From: Pseudarthrobacter sp. NBSH8
GTDB lineage: Bacteria > Actinomycetota > Actinomycetes > Actinomycetales > Micrococcaceae
DNA: 64,000 bases
Assembly (NCBI RefSeq): GCF_014217545.1
Contig: NZ_CP043178.1
Location: 434,001-498,000 of the forward strand
Direction: 5' to 3'
The notes under the pieces were generated by a model. It ran no database searches and had not been told where the DNA came from. It was given only the letters and a program-made list of their open reading frames with translations. The translations under genes were made by a program, and so were the position numbers. This document shows, in pieces, positions 52,645-62,059 of the stretch. Numbering within the stretch: the first letter of the stretch is position 1; each line of letters starts with the position of its first letter.

Positions 52645-53709
52645 GTGACTGAACCCCAAACGCCGGACAAGCCAGCCCCGTCAGCTGGCTCGGCTAAGAA
52701 GAACGGCCGCGACGGCAAATCCAACGCGACGATCTACGACATCGCCAAGTTGGCCGGCGTCAACGCGTCCACCGTATCCCGGGCACTCAGCAAGCCGGGC
52801 AGGGTCAGCTCCAAAACACAAAAGCTCATCGAGGATGCGGCCGCCGAGCTGAACTACCAGGTCAATCCGTTCGCGCGCGCCCTTCCCACAGGAAAGACCA
52901 ATACGTTCGGCCTCATCGTCGCGGACATTACCAACCCCACCTTCTTTGACATCATCCGCGGCGCCGAGACCACGGCAACCAGCCGGGACTACACTCTGGT
53001 GCTCGCCGAATCGGCGGAGTCCGCGGCAACTGAACTGACTGCCGCCCGGCGGCTGATGGCCACCGTGGATGGCCTTATTCTGGCGAGCCCACGCATGGAC
53101 GATGACAACATCCGCGCCCTGGCCCAAGACAAGCCCGTGGTGGTCATCAACCGCGAAGTGGAGGGCGTGCCGTGCGTGGTGCCGGACGTCAACAAGGGGA
53201 TCAGCGAGGCGGTCCGCAGCCTGGCCGCCAACGGCCACACGAAGGTTGCCTATGTGGCGGGGCCGCCGGAATCCTGGATGTCCGAACGCCGGTGGGAGGG
53301 TGTGCAAGCAGCCTGCGACTGGTCCCGGCTCGAGGCAGTGCGGCTCGAATCCACCAAACCAACGGTCGACGGCGGCCGGAAGACTGCGCGTGATGTCCGC
53401 GCCAGTGGCGCCACGGCGGTCCTGACGTACAACGACCTGCTGGCCATCGGGCTTATGCAGGAGCTCCAGGCTGCCGGCGTAGTGGTGCCTGACCACGTCA
53501 GCATCATTGGCTTTGACGACATTTTCGGCGCGGATTTCACGACGCCACCGCTCACCACCGTGCGTTCGCCGCTGGGGGAGTGCGGCGAGGCAGCCGCCAA
53601 GCGCCTGCTGGACTTTCTTCACGGAAGCGGGGAACAGGCCGGAACCTTGAGCGTCGAGACTGAGCTGGTGCTGCGCGGCTCCAGCGGTAGGATCCTGCCC
53701 GCGAGGTGA
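52645..53709 (+). CDS. LacI-family regulator of the uronate/glycoside island (second)
   Basis: The 354-aa regulator has a charged N-terminal tail, then a helix-turn-helix (I-Y-D-I-A-K-L-A-G-V-N-A-S-T-V-S-R-A-L), P-T-F-F-D-I-I-R-G-A and the closing D-D-I-F-G-A-D-F with P-P-L-T-T. These motifs are shared with the regulator at 41739. The GTG lies 6-7 nt after TAGGAT (52633-52638), consistent with a leaderless transcript. It sits just upstream of O3 and is a candidate ligand of all four island operators. Confidence 0.92.
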   Translation: MTEPQTPDKPAPSAGSAKKNGRDGKSNATIYDIAKLAGVNASTVSRALSKPGRVSSKTQKLIEDAAAELNYQVNPFARALPTGKTNTFGLIVADITNPTFFDIIRGAETTATSRDYTLVLAESAESAATELTAARRLMATVDGLILASPRMDDDNIRALAQDKPVVVINREVEGVPCVVPDVNKGISEAVRSLAANGHTKVAYVAGPPESWMSERRWEGVQAACDWSRLEAVRLESTKPTVDGGRKTARDVRASGATAVLTYNDLLAIGLMQELQAAGVVVPDHVSIIGFDDIFGADFTTPPLTTVRSPLGECGEAAAKRLLDFLHGSGEQAGTLSVETELVLRGSSGRILPAR

Positions 53710-53744
53710 GTCCCGGCGGGCCAATTCCAGCATTTGGCAATTCA

Positions 53745-53783
53745 TGGCAACCGATTGACAAAACTCTGCGCCAGGCAGATTAT
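53745..53783 (+). promoter_or_regulatory. Island operator O3 with overlapping promoter
   Basis: The operator is TGGCAACCGATTGACA (53745-53760). -35 TTGACA forms its end; the 17-bp spacer leads to a weaker -10 GATTAT (53778-53783). The expected start site falls on or next to the uxaC ATG at 53790. Confidence 0.8.
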
Positions 53784-53789
53784 TGATCT

Positions 53790-55196
53790 ATGTCACAGTC
53801 GATTGCTGCCAACCCAGACAGGCTCCTGCCCGCTGACCCAGGAACGCGGAGCATTGCGCGGGACCTTCTTGCGCGCGTACAGGACCTCCCCATTATCTCC
53901 CCGCATGGCCACGTTGACGCCGCCGTCATCGAGCACAACACGCCGTTCCCTGACCCGGCAGCGCTGCTCGTCAGCCCGGACCACTACGTCACGCGCCTGA
54001 TCCACGCCAACGGCGCCCCCTTGGACAAGCTGCGCGGCGGCGGTCCCACGACGCCCGAGTCACGCGAGATCTGGCGGACGTTCGTGGATGCCTGGCCGCT
54101 CTTCGAAGGCACGGCCTCCGGCTACTGGCTGCGCAACCAGTTCGACAGCGTCTTCAACCTGGGCGCAGACCTGGGCGAGATGTCCGCCGACGCCAGCTAT
54201 GACGCCATCGCCGCGAAGCTCTTGGAGCCAGGCTTCCGTCCCCGCCAGCTTTTCAAGGACTTCAACATCGAGGTCCTTGCCACCACGGACGATCCCCTGG
54301 ACAACCTCGCCAGCCACAAGGCCATCGCCGAAGACGCCACCTTCAACGGCCGCGTCCTGCCGACGTTCCGCCCGGACGCTTACCTGAACATCGCGCACCC
54401 TACCTGGAGCGCCAACGTTGACCGCCTGATCGATTCCGCCGCTGACGGCGCAACCGGCTACGCGGGCTACATCACCGCCCTGGAAAACCGCCGCCGCTAC
54501 TTCGTGGAGCACGGCGCCGTCTCGGCGGACCACGGTGTGGCCACCCCGGCAACGCTCAAGCTGGACCGCGCCGAAGCCGAGCGGATCTTCGAACTCGCCC
54601 GCGCCGGCAAGGCCACGGCCGAGGACCGCAACACCTTCGAGGCGCACATGATGTACCAGATGGGTCGCATGTCGGTTGAGGACGGCCTGGTCATGACCAT
54701 CCACCCGGGTTCGTTCCGGAACCACCACACCGCCACGTTCGAGGCCTTCGGCGCGGACACCGGCCACGACATCCCGTTCGCCACCAACTACACCGAGGCC
54801 ATCCGGCCGCTGCTGCAGGACTTCGGCACGGCCAAGGACTTCCACCTGGTGCTGTTCACCCTGGACGAGACCGTGTTCTCCCGCGAGCTCGCACCGCTGG
54901 CCGGCTTCTACCCGTCCGTCTACCTGGGCGCACCCTGGTGGTTCCTGGACGCCCCGGATGCCATGCTCCGGTTCCGCTCCGCTGTTACCGAAACGGCCGG
55001 CTTCTCCCGTTCTTCCGGTTTCATCGACGACACCAGGGCCTTTTGCTCCATCCCCGCCCGCCATGACGCGTCCCGCCGGATCGAAGCCTCCTTCCTGGCC
55101 CGCCTCGTGGCCGAGCACCGTGTCAGTGAAGACCGCGCCCACGAAATCATCGTGGACACCGTCGATTCCTCCCCGCGAAGGGTTTTCAAACTGTGA
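53790..55196 (+). CDS. uxaC: Uronate isomerase
   Basis: The 468-aa enzyme has the metal-binding start I-S-P-H-G-H-V-D, the central T-T-D-D-P-L-D-N-L, and long helices typical of the amidohydrolase-fold UxaC. It converts glucuronate to fructuronate or galacturonate to tagaturonate. The N terminus L-L-P-A-D-P-G-T-R fits the family, fixing ATG 53790, which has no ribosome site and lies where transcription should begin. Its stop overlaps uxuB by 4 nt. It connects the island to hexuronate catabolism. Confidence 0.95.
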   Translation: MSQSIAANPDRLLPADPGTRSIARDLLARVQDLPIISPHGHVDAAVIEHNTPFPDPAALLVSPDHYVTRLIHANGAPLDKLRGGGPTTPESREIWRTFVDAWPLFEGTASGYWLRNQFDSVFNLGADLGEMSADASYDAIAAKLLEPGFRPRQLFKDFNIEVLATTDDPLDNLASHKAIAEDATFNGRVLPTFRPDAYLNIAHPTWSANVDRLIDSAADGATGYAGYITALENRRRYFVEHGAVSADHGVATPATLKLDRAEAERIFELARAGKATAEDRNTFEAHMMYQMGRMSVEDGLVMTIHPGSFRNHHTATFEAFGADTGHDIPFATNYTEAIRPLLQDFGTAKDFHLVLFTLDETVFSRELAPLAGFYPSVYLGAPWWFLDAPDAMLRFRSAVTETAGFSRSSGFIDDTRAFCSIPARHDASRRIEASFLARLVAEHRVSEDRAHEIIVDTVDSSPRRVFKL

Positions 55197-56620
55197 GCAT
55201 CGAACAGACCGACGCAACAGGCAAGGCTGACGAATCCCTGCCGCAGCTGAACCGGACCGTCCACGCCTCAGCCAAACCGCCGGTGCGGATCGTCCACCTC
55301 GGACTCGGTGCCTTCCACCGGTCGCACCAGGCCTGGTACACGAGCCAGGCCAGCGACGCCGCTGACTGGGGCATTGCGGCTTTCACCGGCCGCCGCCCGG
55401 ACGCTGCCCTGGCCCTTGCCGAGCAGGACGGCCTCTTCACGCTCGTGGAGCGCGCTGACAGCGGCGACTCGTTCGCCGTCGTCGGCAGCATCGTTGAAGC
55501 GGTAGACGGCGCCGACGTGCAGCGGCTCGCAGAGCTCGTTTCGGCACCTGCCACCGCCATGGTCACCCTGACGGTCACGGAAGCGGCGTACCGGCTCGGT
55601 GCCGACGGACAGCTGGACACTACGGCGTCCGACGTCGTCAGTGACCTTGCGCTGCTGGCTTCCGGCAGCGGAAGCCCGTCGACGCCGCTGGGCCGGCTTG
55701 TCTTCGCCCTCGCCGCGCGCCGGGCTGCCGGAGCCGGACCGCTCGCCGTTGTCTGCTGCGACAACCTCGCCAACAACGGCACGGTAGCCCGCAACGCCGT
55801 GGCGGGCCTGGCGCAGGCCTGGGACGCGGAGCTCGCGGCCTGGGTCGAGGAAAACGTCAGCTTTGTCAGCACGTCGGTGGACCGCATCACCCCGCGCACC
55901 ACGGAAGCGGACATCGCCGCCGTCGAGGCCGCCTGCGGCTACCGGGACAACTCGCCCGTAGTGGCTGAGCCCTTCACCAACTGGGTGCTCAGCGGAGATT
56001 TCCCCGCCGGCCGTCCGCGCTGGGAAGATGCCGGCGCTGTCTTCGTCGACCACATCGAGCCTTACGAGAACCGCAAGCTGTGGCTCCTGAACGGCGCTCA
56101 TTCCCTGCTGGCCTACGCTGGCCAGCTCCGCGGACACACCACGGTGGCGCAGGCCCTCGCGGACCCGCAGTGCCTGAACGCCGTCGAAAGCTTTTGGGAC
56201 GAAGCCGAGGCGAACCTGTCCGGCGCCGCGGCTGGTGGCGCGGACCTGCAGATCCCGGCGTACCGCGCCGCCCTGCTGGCCCGCTTCAGCAATGCGCACA
56301 TCGCCCACCACCTGGCCCAGATCGCCATGGACGGCAGCACCAAGCTGCGCATGCGGGCCGTGCCTGTCCTCTCGGCCGAACGGGCCCAGGGCAAGTCCGG
56401 TGCCGCTGCGGCGCTGATGATCGCGGCCTGGATTGATTTCAGTGCAGCGGCGGAGACGTTTCACGATCCGCTGGCAAGTGAGGTGGCCGCGGCCACCCAG
56501 CTGGAAGGCACCGAGCGCGTGCGGGCGGTCCTGGCGCTGGTGGATCCTGCCGTCGCAGCGGACGATTCCGTCGTGGAGCTGGTTTCCGGCCTGCTCGGGA
56601 CATTCGCGGCGGGCTCCTAA
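55193..56620 (+). CDS. uxuB: Mannitol-dehydrogenase-family fructuronate reductase
   Basis: The 475-aa NAD-dependent long-chain dehydrogenase has V-H-L-G-L-G-A-F-H-R near the N terminus, D-R-I-T-P-R, and the family catalytic motif K-L-W-L-L-N-G-A-H (Lys, Asn, His). With uxaC upstream and ManD downstream it should reduce fructuronate to mannonate. Tagaturonate reductases (UxaB) are related, but ManD in the next unit favours the mannonate route. GTG overlaps the uxaC stop. Confidence 0.9.
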   Translation: MSIEQTDATGKADESLPQLNRTVHASAKPPVRIVHLGLGAFHRSHQAWYTSQASDAADWGIAAFTGRRPDAALALAEQDGLFTLVERADSGDSFAVVGSIVEAVDGADVQRLAELVSAPATAMVTLTVTEAAYRLGADGQLDTTASDVVSDLALLASGSGSPSTPLGRLVFALAARRAAGAGPLAVVCCDNLANNGTVARNAVAGLAQAWDAELAAWVEENVSFVSTSVDRITPRTTEADIAAVEAACGYRDNSPVVAEPFTNWVLSGDFPAGRPRWEDAGAVFVDHIEPYENRKLWLLNGAHSLLAYAGQLRGHTTVAQALADPQCLNAVESFWDEAEANLSGAAAGGADLQIPAYRAALLARFSNAHIAHHLAQIAMDGSTKLRMRAVPVLSAERAQGKSGAAAALMIAAWIDFSAAAETFHDPLASEVAAATQLEGTERVRAVLALVDPAVAADDSVVELVSGLLGTFAAGS

Positions 56621-56655
56621 GCACCACGCGCAAGCCGCACTTCTACTGCTTAATG

Positions 56656-56699
56656 AACAGCACTGCCCGGTCCAGGGTCTTGGACCGGGCAGTGCTGTT
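56656..56699 (+). terminator. Terminator after uxuB
   Basis: A perfect 19-bp stem (AACAGCACTGCCCGGTCCA at 56656-56674 with 56681-56699) has a 6-nt loop and a short T run. Confidence 0.85.
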
Positions 56700-56738
56700 T
56701 CGATGACGTGCGTTTTGTGAAGCTTCAACAGAAATTTG

Positions 56739-56777
56739 TGGCAACCGCTTGCCATTTTATTGCCAAGTGACTAGGAT
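56739..56777 (+). promoter_or_regulatory. Island operator O4 with overlapping promoter
   Basis: The operator is TGGCAACCGCTTGCCA (56739-56754), nearly a perfect palindrome. -35 TTGCCA forms its end, a 17-bp spacer follows, and the -10 is TAGGAT (56772-56777). It drives the symporter/ManD/kinase-GH3 unit. Confidence 0.88.
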
Positions 56778-56857
56778 TACAGGCAACGAGAAACACACGG
56801 CGGTACCCGCGCCGGATCGCTGGCCAACACGGCGGCAAGGGTAAAGGAGCCCAATTC

Positions 56858-58291
56858 ATGAAAAAGCTAAACAAGCTCAGCATCATCGGCTATGGTGCCG
56901 GCGATGCAGCTAACAACCTCGCATTCACCACCGCCACCATGTTCCTGCTGGTGTACTACACCGATGTTGCCGGTATCTCCGCAGCAGCCGCTGGAACCCT
57001 GTTGCTGGTAGTAAGGCTCTTTGACGCCTTCGCCGACGTCTTCGCCGGTCGGATCGTTGACCGCACCTTCAGCAAGCGCTTCGGTAAGTTCCGTCCGTTC
57101 ATCATGTTCGGCTCCATCCCCCTGCTCCTTTTGAGCGTGGCAACCTTCTCCATTCCGCAGCTTGGCGAATCCGGCACGCTGCTGTACGCGTACGTCACCT
57201 ACGCGGCCCTCGGTCTTGCCTACAGCCTCGTAAACATTCCGTACGGCTCGCTGGCCGGCGCCATGACGCAGGATCCGGGGGAACGCGCAAAGCTGGGCTC
57301 GGCCCGCATGGTGGGTGCCCTGCTGGTGGGCTCCGCCCTGGGCATCTTCGTTGCACCGCTGATCAAGCCCGGTGCGGATCTCCAGTCGACCTTCACCACC
57401 ATCACCCTGATCTTTGTTGTCATCGGGGCGGCGCTCTACTTCTTCACCGCATTGACAGCCAAGGAACGCGTGCACCGCGCCGTCCCCAAGGTGACGTTCA
57501 AGCAGAGCGTTGACACGCTTAAAGGCAACAAGCCCCTCCTGATGCTGTGCCTGAGCTCCTTCTTCTTCCTCTCCGGCTACCTCGCCCTGACCTCCGTGCA
57601 GCTGTACTACCTGCGCGATGTCCTGGGCCGCCTGGACCTGTACCCGGTACTGTCCATCATCCAGCTGGCGCTTACCTTCTTCCTGGCCGCCTTTATGCCC
57701 AAGCTTGTCCGTAATGTGGGCAAGAAGCGCGTCTACATCTACTCTTCCCTGGTCACTGTCATCGGCGGTGCGATCATCTTCTTCACTCCAACCGGCCAGG
57801 TCTGGATGGGCTTTACCGGCCTCGTGATCAGCCTCGTGGGTGTCCTTGCCGTCAACATCGTGGTGTGGGCGCTGGAAGCCGACACGGTGGAGTACGGCGA
57901 ATGGCGGACCGGTGTCCGCACCGAGGGCATCACGTACGCCCTGTTCTCCTTCACCCGCAAGTCCGGCCAGGCTGTGGGCGGCGCCCTGGCGGCGTACGCC
58001 CTGGCACTGGGCGGTTACAAGTCCGGCACGGCCCAGACCGCGGAGGCCCTGTACGGCATTCAGATTGCCGCGGGCGCAATCCCTGCCGTACTGACTATCC
58101 TTGCGGTACTGGTTATGACCAAGTACACGCTGACCGACGCCAAGCACGCGGAAATCCTTAAGGAGATCCAGGAACGCCGGACCAAAACTGTGGGCGCCGG
58201 CGACGACGCTGACGCCAGCACGCCGGCTGAAACCAGCACCACCACTGACGCCGGCACGCCGGTTGGCGCCGGCAAAACCGCCAGCCACTAA
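56858..58291 (+). CDS. GPH-type glycoside/hexuronide:cation symporter
   Basis: The 477-aa transporter has twelve predicted helices, starts I-I-G-Y-G-A-G-D-A-A-N-N-L, and has the cytoplasmic motif R-F-G-K-F-R-P-F between helices 2 and 3, typical of the GPH family (UidB, MelB). A Thr/Ala/Gly-rich tail (about 435-477) is unusual. A glucuronide or uronate substrate fits the adjacent genes. AAAGGAG precedes the ATG. Confidence 0.93.
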   Translation: MKKLNKLSIIGYGAGDAANNLAFTTATMFLLVYYTDVAGISAAAAGTLLLVVRLFDAFADVFAGRIVDRTFSKRFGKFRPFIMFGSIPLLLLSVATFSIPQLGESGTLLYAYVTYAALGLAYSLVNIPYGSLAGAMTQDPGERAKLGSARMVGALLVGSALGIFVAPLIKPGADLQSTFTTITLIFVVIGAALYFFTALTAKERVHRAVPKVTFKQSVDTLKGNKPLLMLCLSSFFFLSGYLALTSVQLYYLRDVLGRLDLYPVLSIIQLALTFFLAAFMPKLVRNVGKKRVYIYSSLVTVIGGAIIFFTPTGQVWMGFTGLVISLVGVLAVNIVVWALEADTVEYGEWRTGVRTEGITYALFSFTRKSGQAVGGALAAYALALGGYKSGTAQTAEALYGIQIAAGAIPAVLTILAVLVMTKYTLTDAKHAEILKEIQERRTKTVGAGDDADASTPAETSTTTDAGTPVGAGKTASH

Positions 58292-58336
58292 CGTCCAGCA
58301 CCACCAACTGACCAGAAGTCCCCGAAAGGATCTGCC

Positions 58337-59566
58337 GTGAAAATCATTGCCGCTGAAGTCTTCGTGACAAGCCCGTCACGTAACTTCGTGACCCTGCGCA
58401 TCACTACGGACGACGGGGTCACCGGCATCGGTGACGCCACCCTGAACGGCCGCGAACTGGCTGTTGCCGCGTACCTCAAAGAGCACGTGGCCCAGCTGCT
58501 GATCGGCAAGGATCCGCACCGGATCGAGGACACCTGGCAGTTCCTGTACCGCAGCTCCTACTGGCGCCGCGGCCCGGTCACCATGGCGGCAATCGCCGCC
58601 GTCGACATGGCATTGTGGGACATCAAGGGCAAGATGGCGAACATGCCGGTCTACCAGCTCCTGGGCGGTGCCTCACGCAACGGCCTGCGCGCCTACGGCC
58701 ACGCTTCCGGCGCGGACACTGAGTCGCTGTTCGATTCCGTCCGTGAGCACCTGGAACTGGGCTATAAGTCCATTCGCATCCAGACAGCTGTCCCCGGCAT
58801 CAAGGCCGTCTACGGTGTGGCCGCCCAGGCCCAGGCATCGGGCGAACGCTACGACTACGAACCCGCCGGCCGCGGCGCGTTCCCGCAGGAAGAGGACTGG
58901 GACACCCGCGCCTACCTGCGCCACCTGCCCACCGTGTTCGAAGCCGTGCGCAACGAGTTCGGCCCCGAAATCCCGCTGCTGCATGATGGTCACCACCGCA
59001 TGACGCCCATCCAGGCCGCCAAGCTCGGCAAGGCACTGGAACCGTACGATCTCTTCTGGCTTGAGGACTGCACCCCGGCCGAAAACCAGGAGGGCCTGCG
59101 CCTGGTCCGCCAGCACACCACCACCCCGCTGGCCATCGGTGAAATCTTCAACACCGTGTGGGACTACCAGACCCTGATCAAGGAACAGCTGATCGACTAC
59201 GTGCGCGCAGCCTCCACCCACTTCGGCGGCATTTCCCCGCTGAAGAAAGTCATGGATTTCGCCGCCCAGTACCAGATCAAGTCCGGCTTCCACGGGCCCA
59301 CGGACATTTCCCCGGTGGGCTTCGCCGCCCAGCTGCACGTGGGCCTGGCCATCCACAACTATGGCATCCAGGAATACATGCAGCACTCGGACAAGACCAA
59401 CGAGGTCTTCGAGCAGTCCATGACCTTCAAGGACGGCTACCTGCACCCGGGCGACAAGCCCGGCATCGGCGTCGAATTCAACGAGGAAGCCGCAGCCGCG
59501 TACCCGTACCAGCAGGCCTACCTGCCGTACAACCGTCTGGTAGACGGAACGGTGCACGACTGGTGA
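58337..59566 (+). CDS. D-mannonate dehydratase, ManD type (enolase superfamily)
   Basis: The 409-aa enolase-superfamily enzyme has metal ligands Asp217, Glu243 and Glu269, His219 beside the metal, the general acid/base pair Arg147/Tyr159 of ManD proteins, and His319 in F-H-G. The ManD-specific [11 protein letters not shown] segment is present. It dehydrates mannonate to 2-keto-3-deoxygluconate; some ManD-like (RspA) proteins have low activity or act on gluconate. The following gene's GTG overlaps its stop. Confidence 0.93.
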   Translation: MKIIAAEVFVTSPSRNFVTLRITTDDGVTGIGDATLNGRELAVAAYLKEHVAQLLIGKDPHRIEDTWQFLYRSSYWRRGPVTMAAIAAVDMALWDIKGKMANMPVYQLLGGASRNGLRAYGHASGADTESLFDSVREHLELGYKSIRIQTAVPGIKAVYGVAAQAQASGERYDYEPAGRGAFPQEEDWDTRAYLRHLPTVFEAVRNEFGPEIPLLHDGHHRMTPIQAAKLGKALEPYDLFWLEDCTPAENQEGLRLVRQHTTTPLAIGEIFNTVWDYQTLIKEQLIDYVRAASTHFGGISPLKKVMDFAAQYQIKSGFHGPTDISPVGFAAQLHVGLAIHNYGIQEYMQHSDKTNEVFEQSMTFKDGYLHPGDKPGIGVEFNEEAAAAYPYQQAYLPYNRLVDGTVHDW

Positions 59567-61908
59567 CCGCCACCACTTCCACCTCCACGGTGGGCGGCGC
59601 CGGTCCCCACGTCATCGTGATGGGCGTCTCCGGTTGCGGCAAGACCACCATCGGTGACCTGGTGGCCCGCGAGCTGGGCATCCAGTTCCTCGACGGCGAT
59701 TCCCTCCACCCTGTGGAGAACGTCGCCAAGATGGCAGCTGGCACTCCGCTGACCGACGAGGACCGCTGGCCGTGGCTCGCCACAGTGGGCTCCGAGCTGG
59801 CAGCCGCCAAGGGCGGCCTGGTTCTGGCCTGCTCTGCTCTTCGCCGCAGCTACCGCGACGCCATCCGCGCCCAGGCGCCGGACACGGTATTCCTGCATCT
59901 GCACGGCGGCAAAGAGGTTCTTAGGGCACGGACTGAAGGCCGCTCCGGGCACTTTATGCCGCCCGCACTGCTGGAATCCCAGCTCGCCACCCTCGAAGCG
60001 CTCGAAGCCGATGAGGCAGGCATTGTGGTTGACATCGCCGGCCCAGTGGACCAGGTCGTGGCCGACGCATTGGCGGGCATCGCAGCTGCGGTGACTGCCG
60101 CCGTCGGAAGCTCCGCCCACGGTAACGGAACTGCCGCGGCCGGTGCCGCTGGCTCCCCGGGGCGCCAGTTCGACGTCGACCTCCAGGCCGCGCCGTTCAA
60201 CCTGGATGCTGCAGCGATCACCTGGGTGAACACCACTCTGGAATCGATGACGCTTGAGGAAAAGATCGGGCAGCTGTTCATCAACCACAACAACGATTAC
60301 TCCCCGGAGTACCTCGACGGTGTGCTGGAGAACTTCCATGTGGGCGGCATGCGTTACCGGCCGGGCCCGTCCGCTGCCGTGCAGGAACACATCCGGCACG
60401 CGCAGTCGAAGTCCAAGGTGCCGCTGTTGGTGGCCTCCAACCCGGAAATGGGTGGCGCCGGAAGCTGCGACGACGGCACGTTTGTGTCCACGCACCTGCA
60501 GGCAGGTTCGCACCCGGACAAGTCCATCGCACGCCGGATGGGCCAGGTTGCCGGTGTGGAAACCGCCGCCCTGGGCTGCAACTGGGCCTTCGCCCCGATC
60601 GTGGACATCCACTACAACTGGCGGAACACGGTCATCTCCACCCGGGCCTTCGGCAACACGCCGGAGATCGTGGTGGAACGGGCCAAGGAGTACTTCGACG
60701 GCATCAGTGAATCGCCCACTGCCTGTGCCATGAAGCACTTCCCGGGCGACGGCATGGACGAGCGCGACCAGCACGTGGTCACGTCCTACAACACTCTCGG
60801 CTACGACGAGTGGAACACGACGTACGGCCACGTGTACCGCGAAATGATCGGGCATGGCGTGCAGTCGATCATGATCGGGCACATCGGTGCGCCGGAGCTT
60901 TCCCGGCACTTCCGCCCGGGCCTCGCGGACAAGGACATCCGTCCCGCCACGCTGGCCCCGGAACTGCTCCAGGACCTGCTGCGCGGCGAGCTCGGTTTCA
61001 ACGGGCTCATTCTCACGGACGCCTCGCAGATGATCGGGCTCACGCAGGCCATGAAGCGCAAGGACCTGGTTCCTGCGACCATTGCCGCCGGCTGCGACAT
61101 GTTCTTGTTCTTCCGCAACGCCGACGAAGACTTCCAGTACATGCTGGATGGCTACAAGTCCGGCGTCATCACCGAGCAGCGCCTACATGACGCCCTGCGC
61201 CGCATCCTGGCCCTCAAGGCCTCGTTGGGGCTGCACCTCAAGGCTCGCAACGAACTGGCTCCTCCGGTGGAAGCCCTGGCAAAGATCGGCAGCGCGGAGC
61301 ACCGCGCCGTCGCCGCGGAGATCGCGGACAAGACCGTCACCCTGGTCAAGGACACTGCCAACAATTTGCCCATCCGGCCGGAAACGCACAAGCGGATCCG
61401 CCTGTACGGCATCTCCGGCGGCCCGGACTTCACCATGGCGGACCCGCTGGCCTACCTGAACACGGTCAAGGACGAGCTGGAAAAAGCCGGCTTCGAGGTG
61501 CACGTGTTCAAGACTGCCGATCAGCGCAAGGCGGCTGGGGAGACGGGCGTCAATTTCATGTCCGTCATCTCCGAGGAAGCCACCGGCGACTACGCGGACA
61601 AGTATGACGCGGCGTTTGTCTTCGCGAACGTCAAGGGCTTCGCCCAGGAAGCGGCGATCCGGATCAAGTGGTCCACCCCGATGGCCGCGGAAATCCCGTG
61701 GTACGTCACCGAGGTTCCCACAGTGTTTGTGTCGCTGAACCAGCCCAACCACCTCATCGACGTGCCGATGGTCAAGACCGCCATCCATGCGCATGCGGGA
61801 ACCGTGGAGGCTATCCGGGCCACCATCGAGAAGATCATGGGCAAGTCCGAGTTCCAGGGGACGTTCAACGAGAATGTCTTCTGCGATTCCTTCGACACCC
61901 GGCTCTAG
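59563..61908 (+). CDS. Fusion of gluconate kinase and GH3 glycoside hydrolase
   Basis: The 781-aa continuous frame has two domains. Residues 1-175 match GntK/IdnK gluconate kinases (P-loop [28 protein letters not shown]). An Ala/Gly linker spans about 178-215. Residues about 220-781 are a GH3 hydrolase with K-H-F-P-G-D-G (391-397) and an Asp-x-x-His pair (402-404 region) as in NagZ-like enzymes, and nucleophile Asp486 in [12 protein letters not shown] overlaps the ManD stop (GTGA). The hydrolase has no signal peptide, so it acts in the cytoplasm. Confidence 0.85.
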   Translation: MTATTSTSTVGGAGPHVIVMGVSGCGKTTIGDLVARELGIQFLDGDSLHPVENVAKMAAGTPLTDEDRWPWLATVGSELAAAKGGLVLACSALRRSYRDAIRAQAPDTVFLHLHGGKEVLRARTEGRSGHFMPPALLESQLATLEALEADEAGIVVDIAGPVDQVVADALAGIAAAVTAAVGSSAHGNGTAAAGAAGSPGRQFDVDLQAAPFNLDAAAITWVNTTLESMTLEEKIGQLFINHNNDYSPEYLDGVLENFHVGGMRYRPGPSAAVQEHIRHAQSKSKVPLLVASNPEMGGAGSCDDGTFVSTHLQAGSHPDKSIARRMGQVAGVETAALGCNWAFAPIVDIHYNWRNTVISTRAFGNTPEIVVERAKEYFDGISESPTACAMKHFPGDGMDERDQHVVTSYNTLGYDEWNTTYGHVYREMIGHGVQSIMIGHIGAPELSRHFRPGLADKDIRPATLAPELLQDLLRGELGFNGLILTDASQMIGLTQAMKRKDLVPATIAAGCDMFLFFRNADEDFQYMLDGYKSGVITEQRLHDALRRILALKASLGLHLKARNELAPPVEALAKIGSAEHRAVAAEIADKTVTLVKDTANNLPIRPETHKRIRLYGISGGPDFTMADPLAYLNTVKDELEKAGFEVHVFKTADQRKAAGETGVNFMSVISEEATGDYADKYDAAFVFANVKGFAQEAAIRIKWSTPMAAEIPWYVTEVPTVFVSLNQPNHLIDVPMVKTAIHAHAGTVEAIRATIEKIMGKSEFQGTFNENVFCDSFDTRL

Positions 61909-61944
61909 GGTTATCGCTGCGGTTTTAGGCTGACGACTCGCAGA

Positions 61945-61982
61945 CGGACTGTCGCTACGCGGATACGCGTAGCGACGGTCCG
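61945..61982 (+). terminator. Terminator after the kinase-GH3 gene
   Basis: The 16-bp stem (CGGACTGTCGCTACGC at 61945-61960 with 61967-61982, one G-T pair) has a 6-nt loop. It lies 36 nt after the stop and closes the island. Confidence 0.85.
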
Positions 61983-62059
61983 CTTCTGCGTCACAGGGCC
62001 ATTTCCGCGTCCCAAACCAGGCGAGTGCGGCCACAACATGTGCGGCGTACCGTTAGTGC

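Noticed and set aside
59158..59562. Upstream extension of the kinase-GH3 frame
   Set aside because: It is the shifted reading of the ManD gene; the kinase homology starts after GTG 59563, which overlaps the ManD stop in the usual coupled way.
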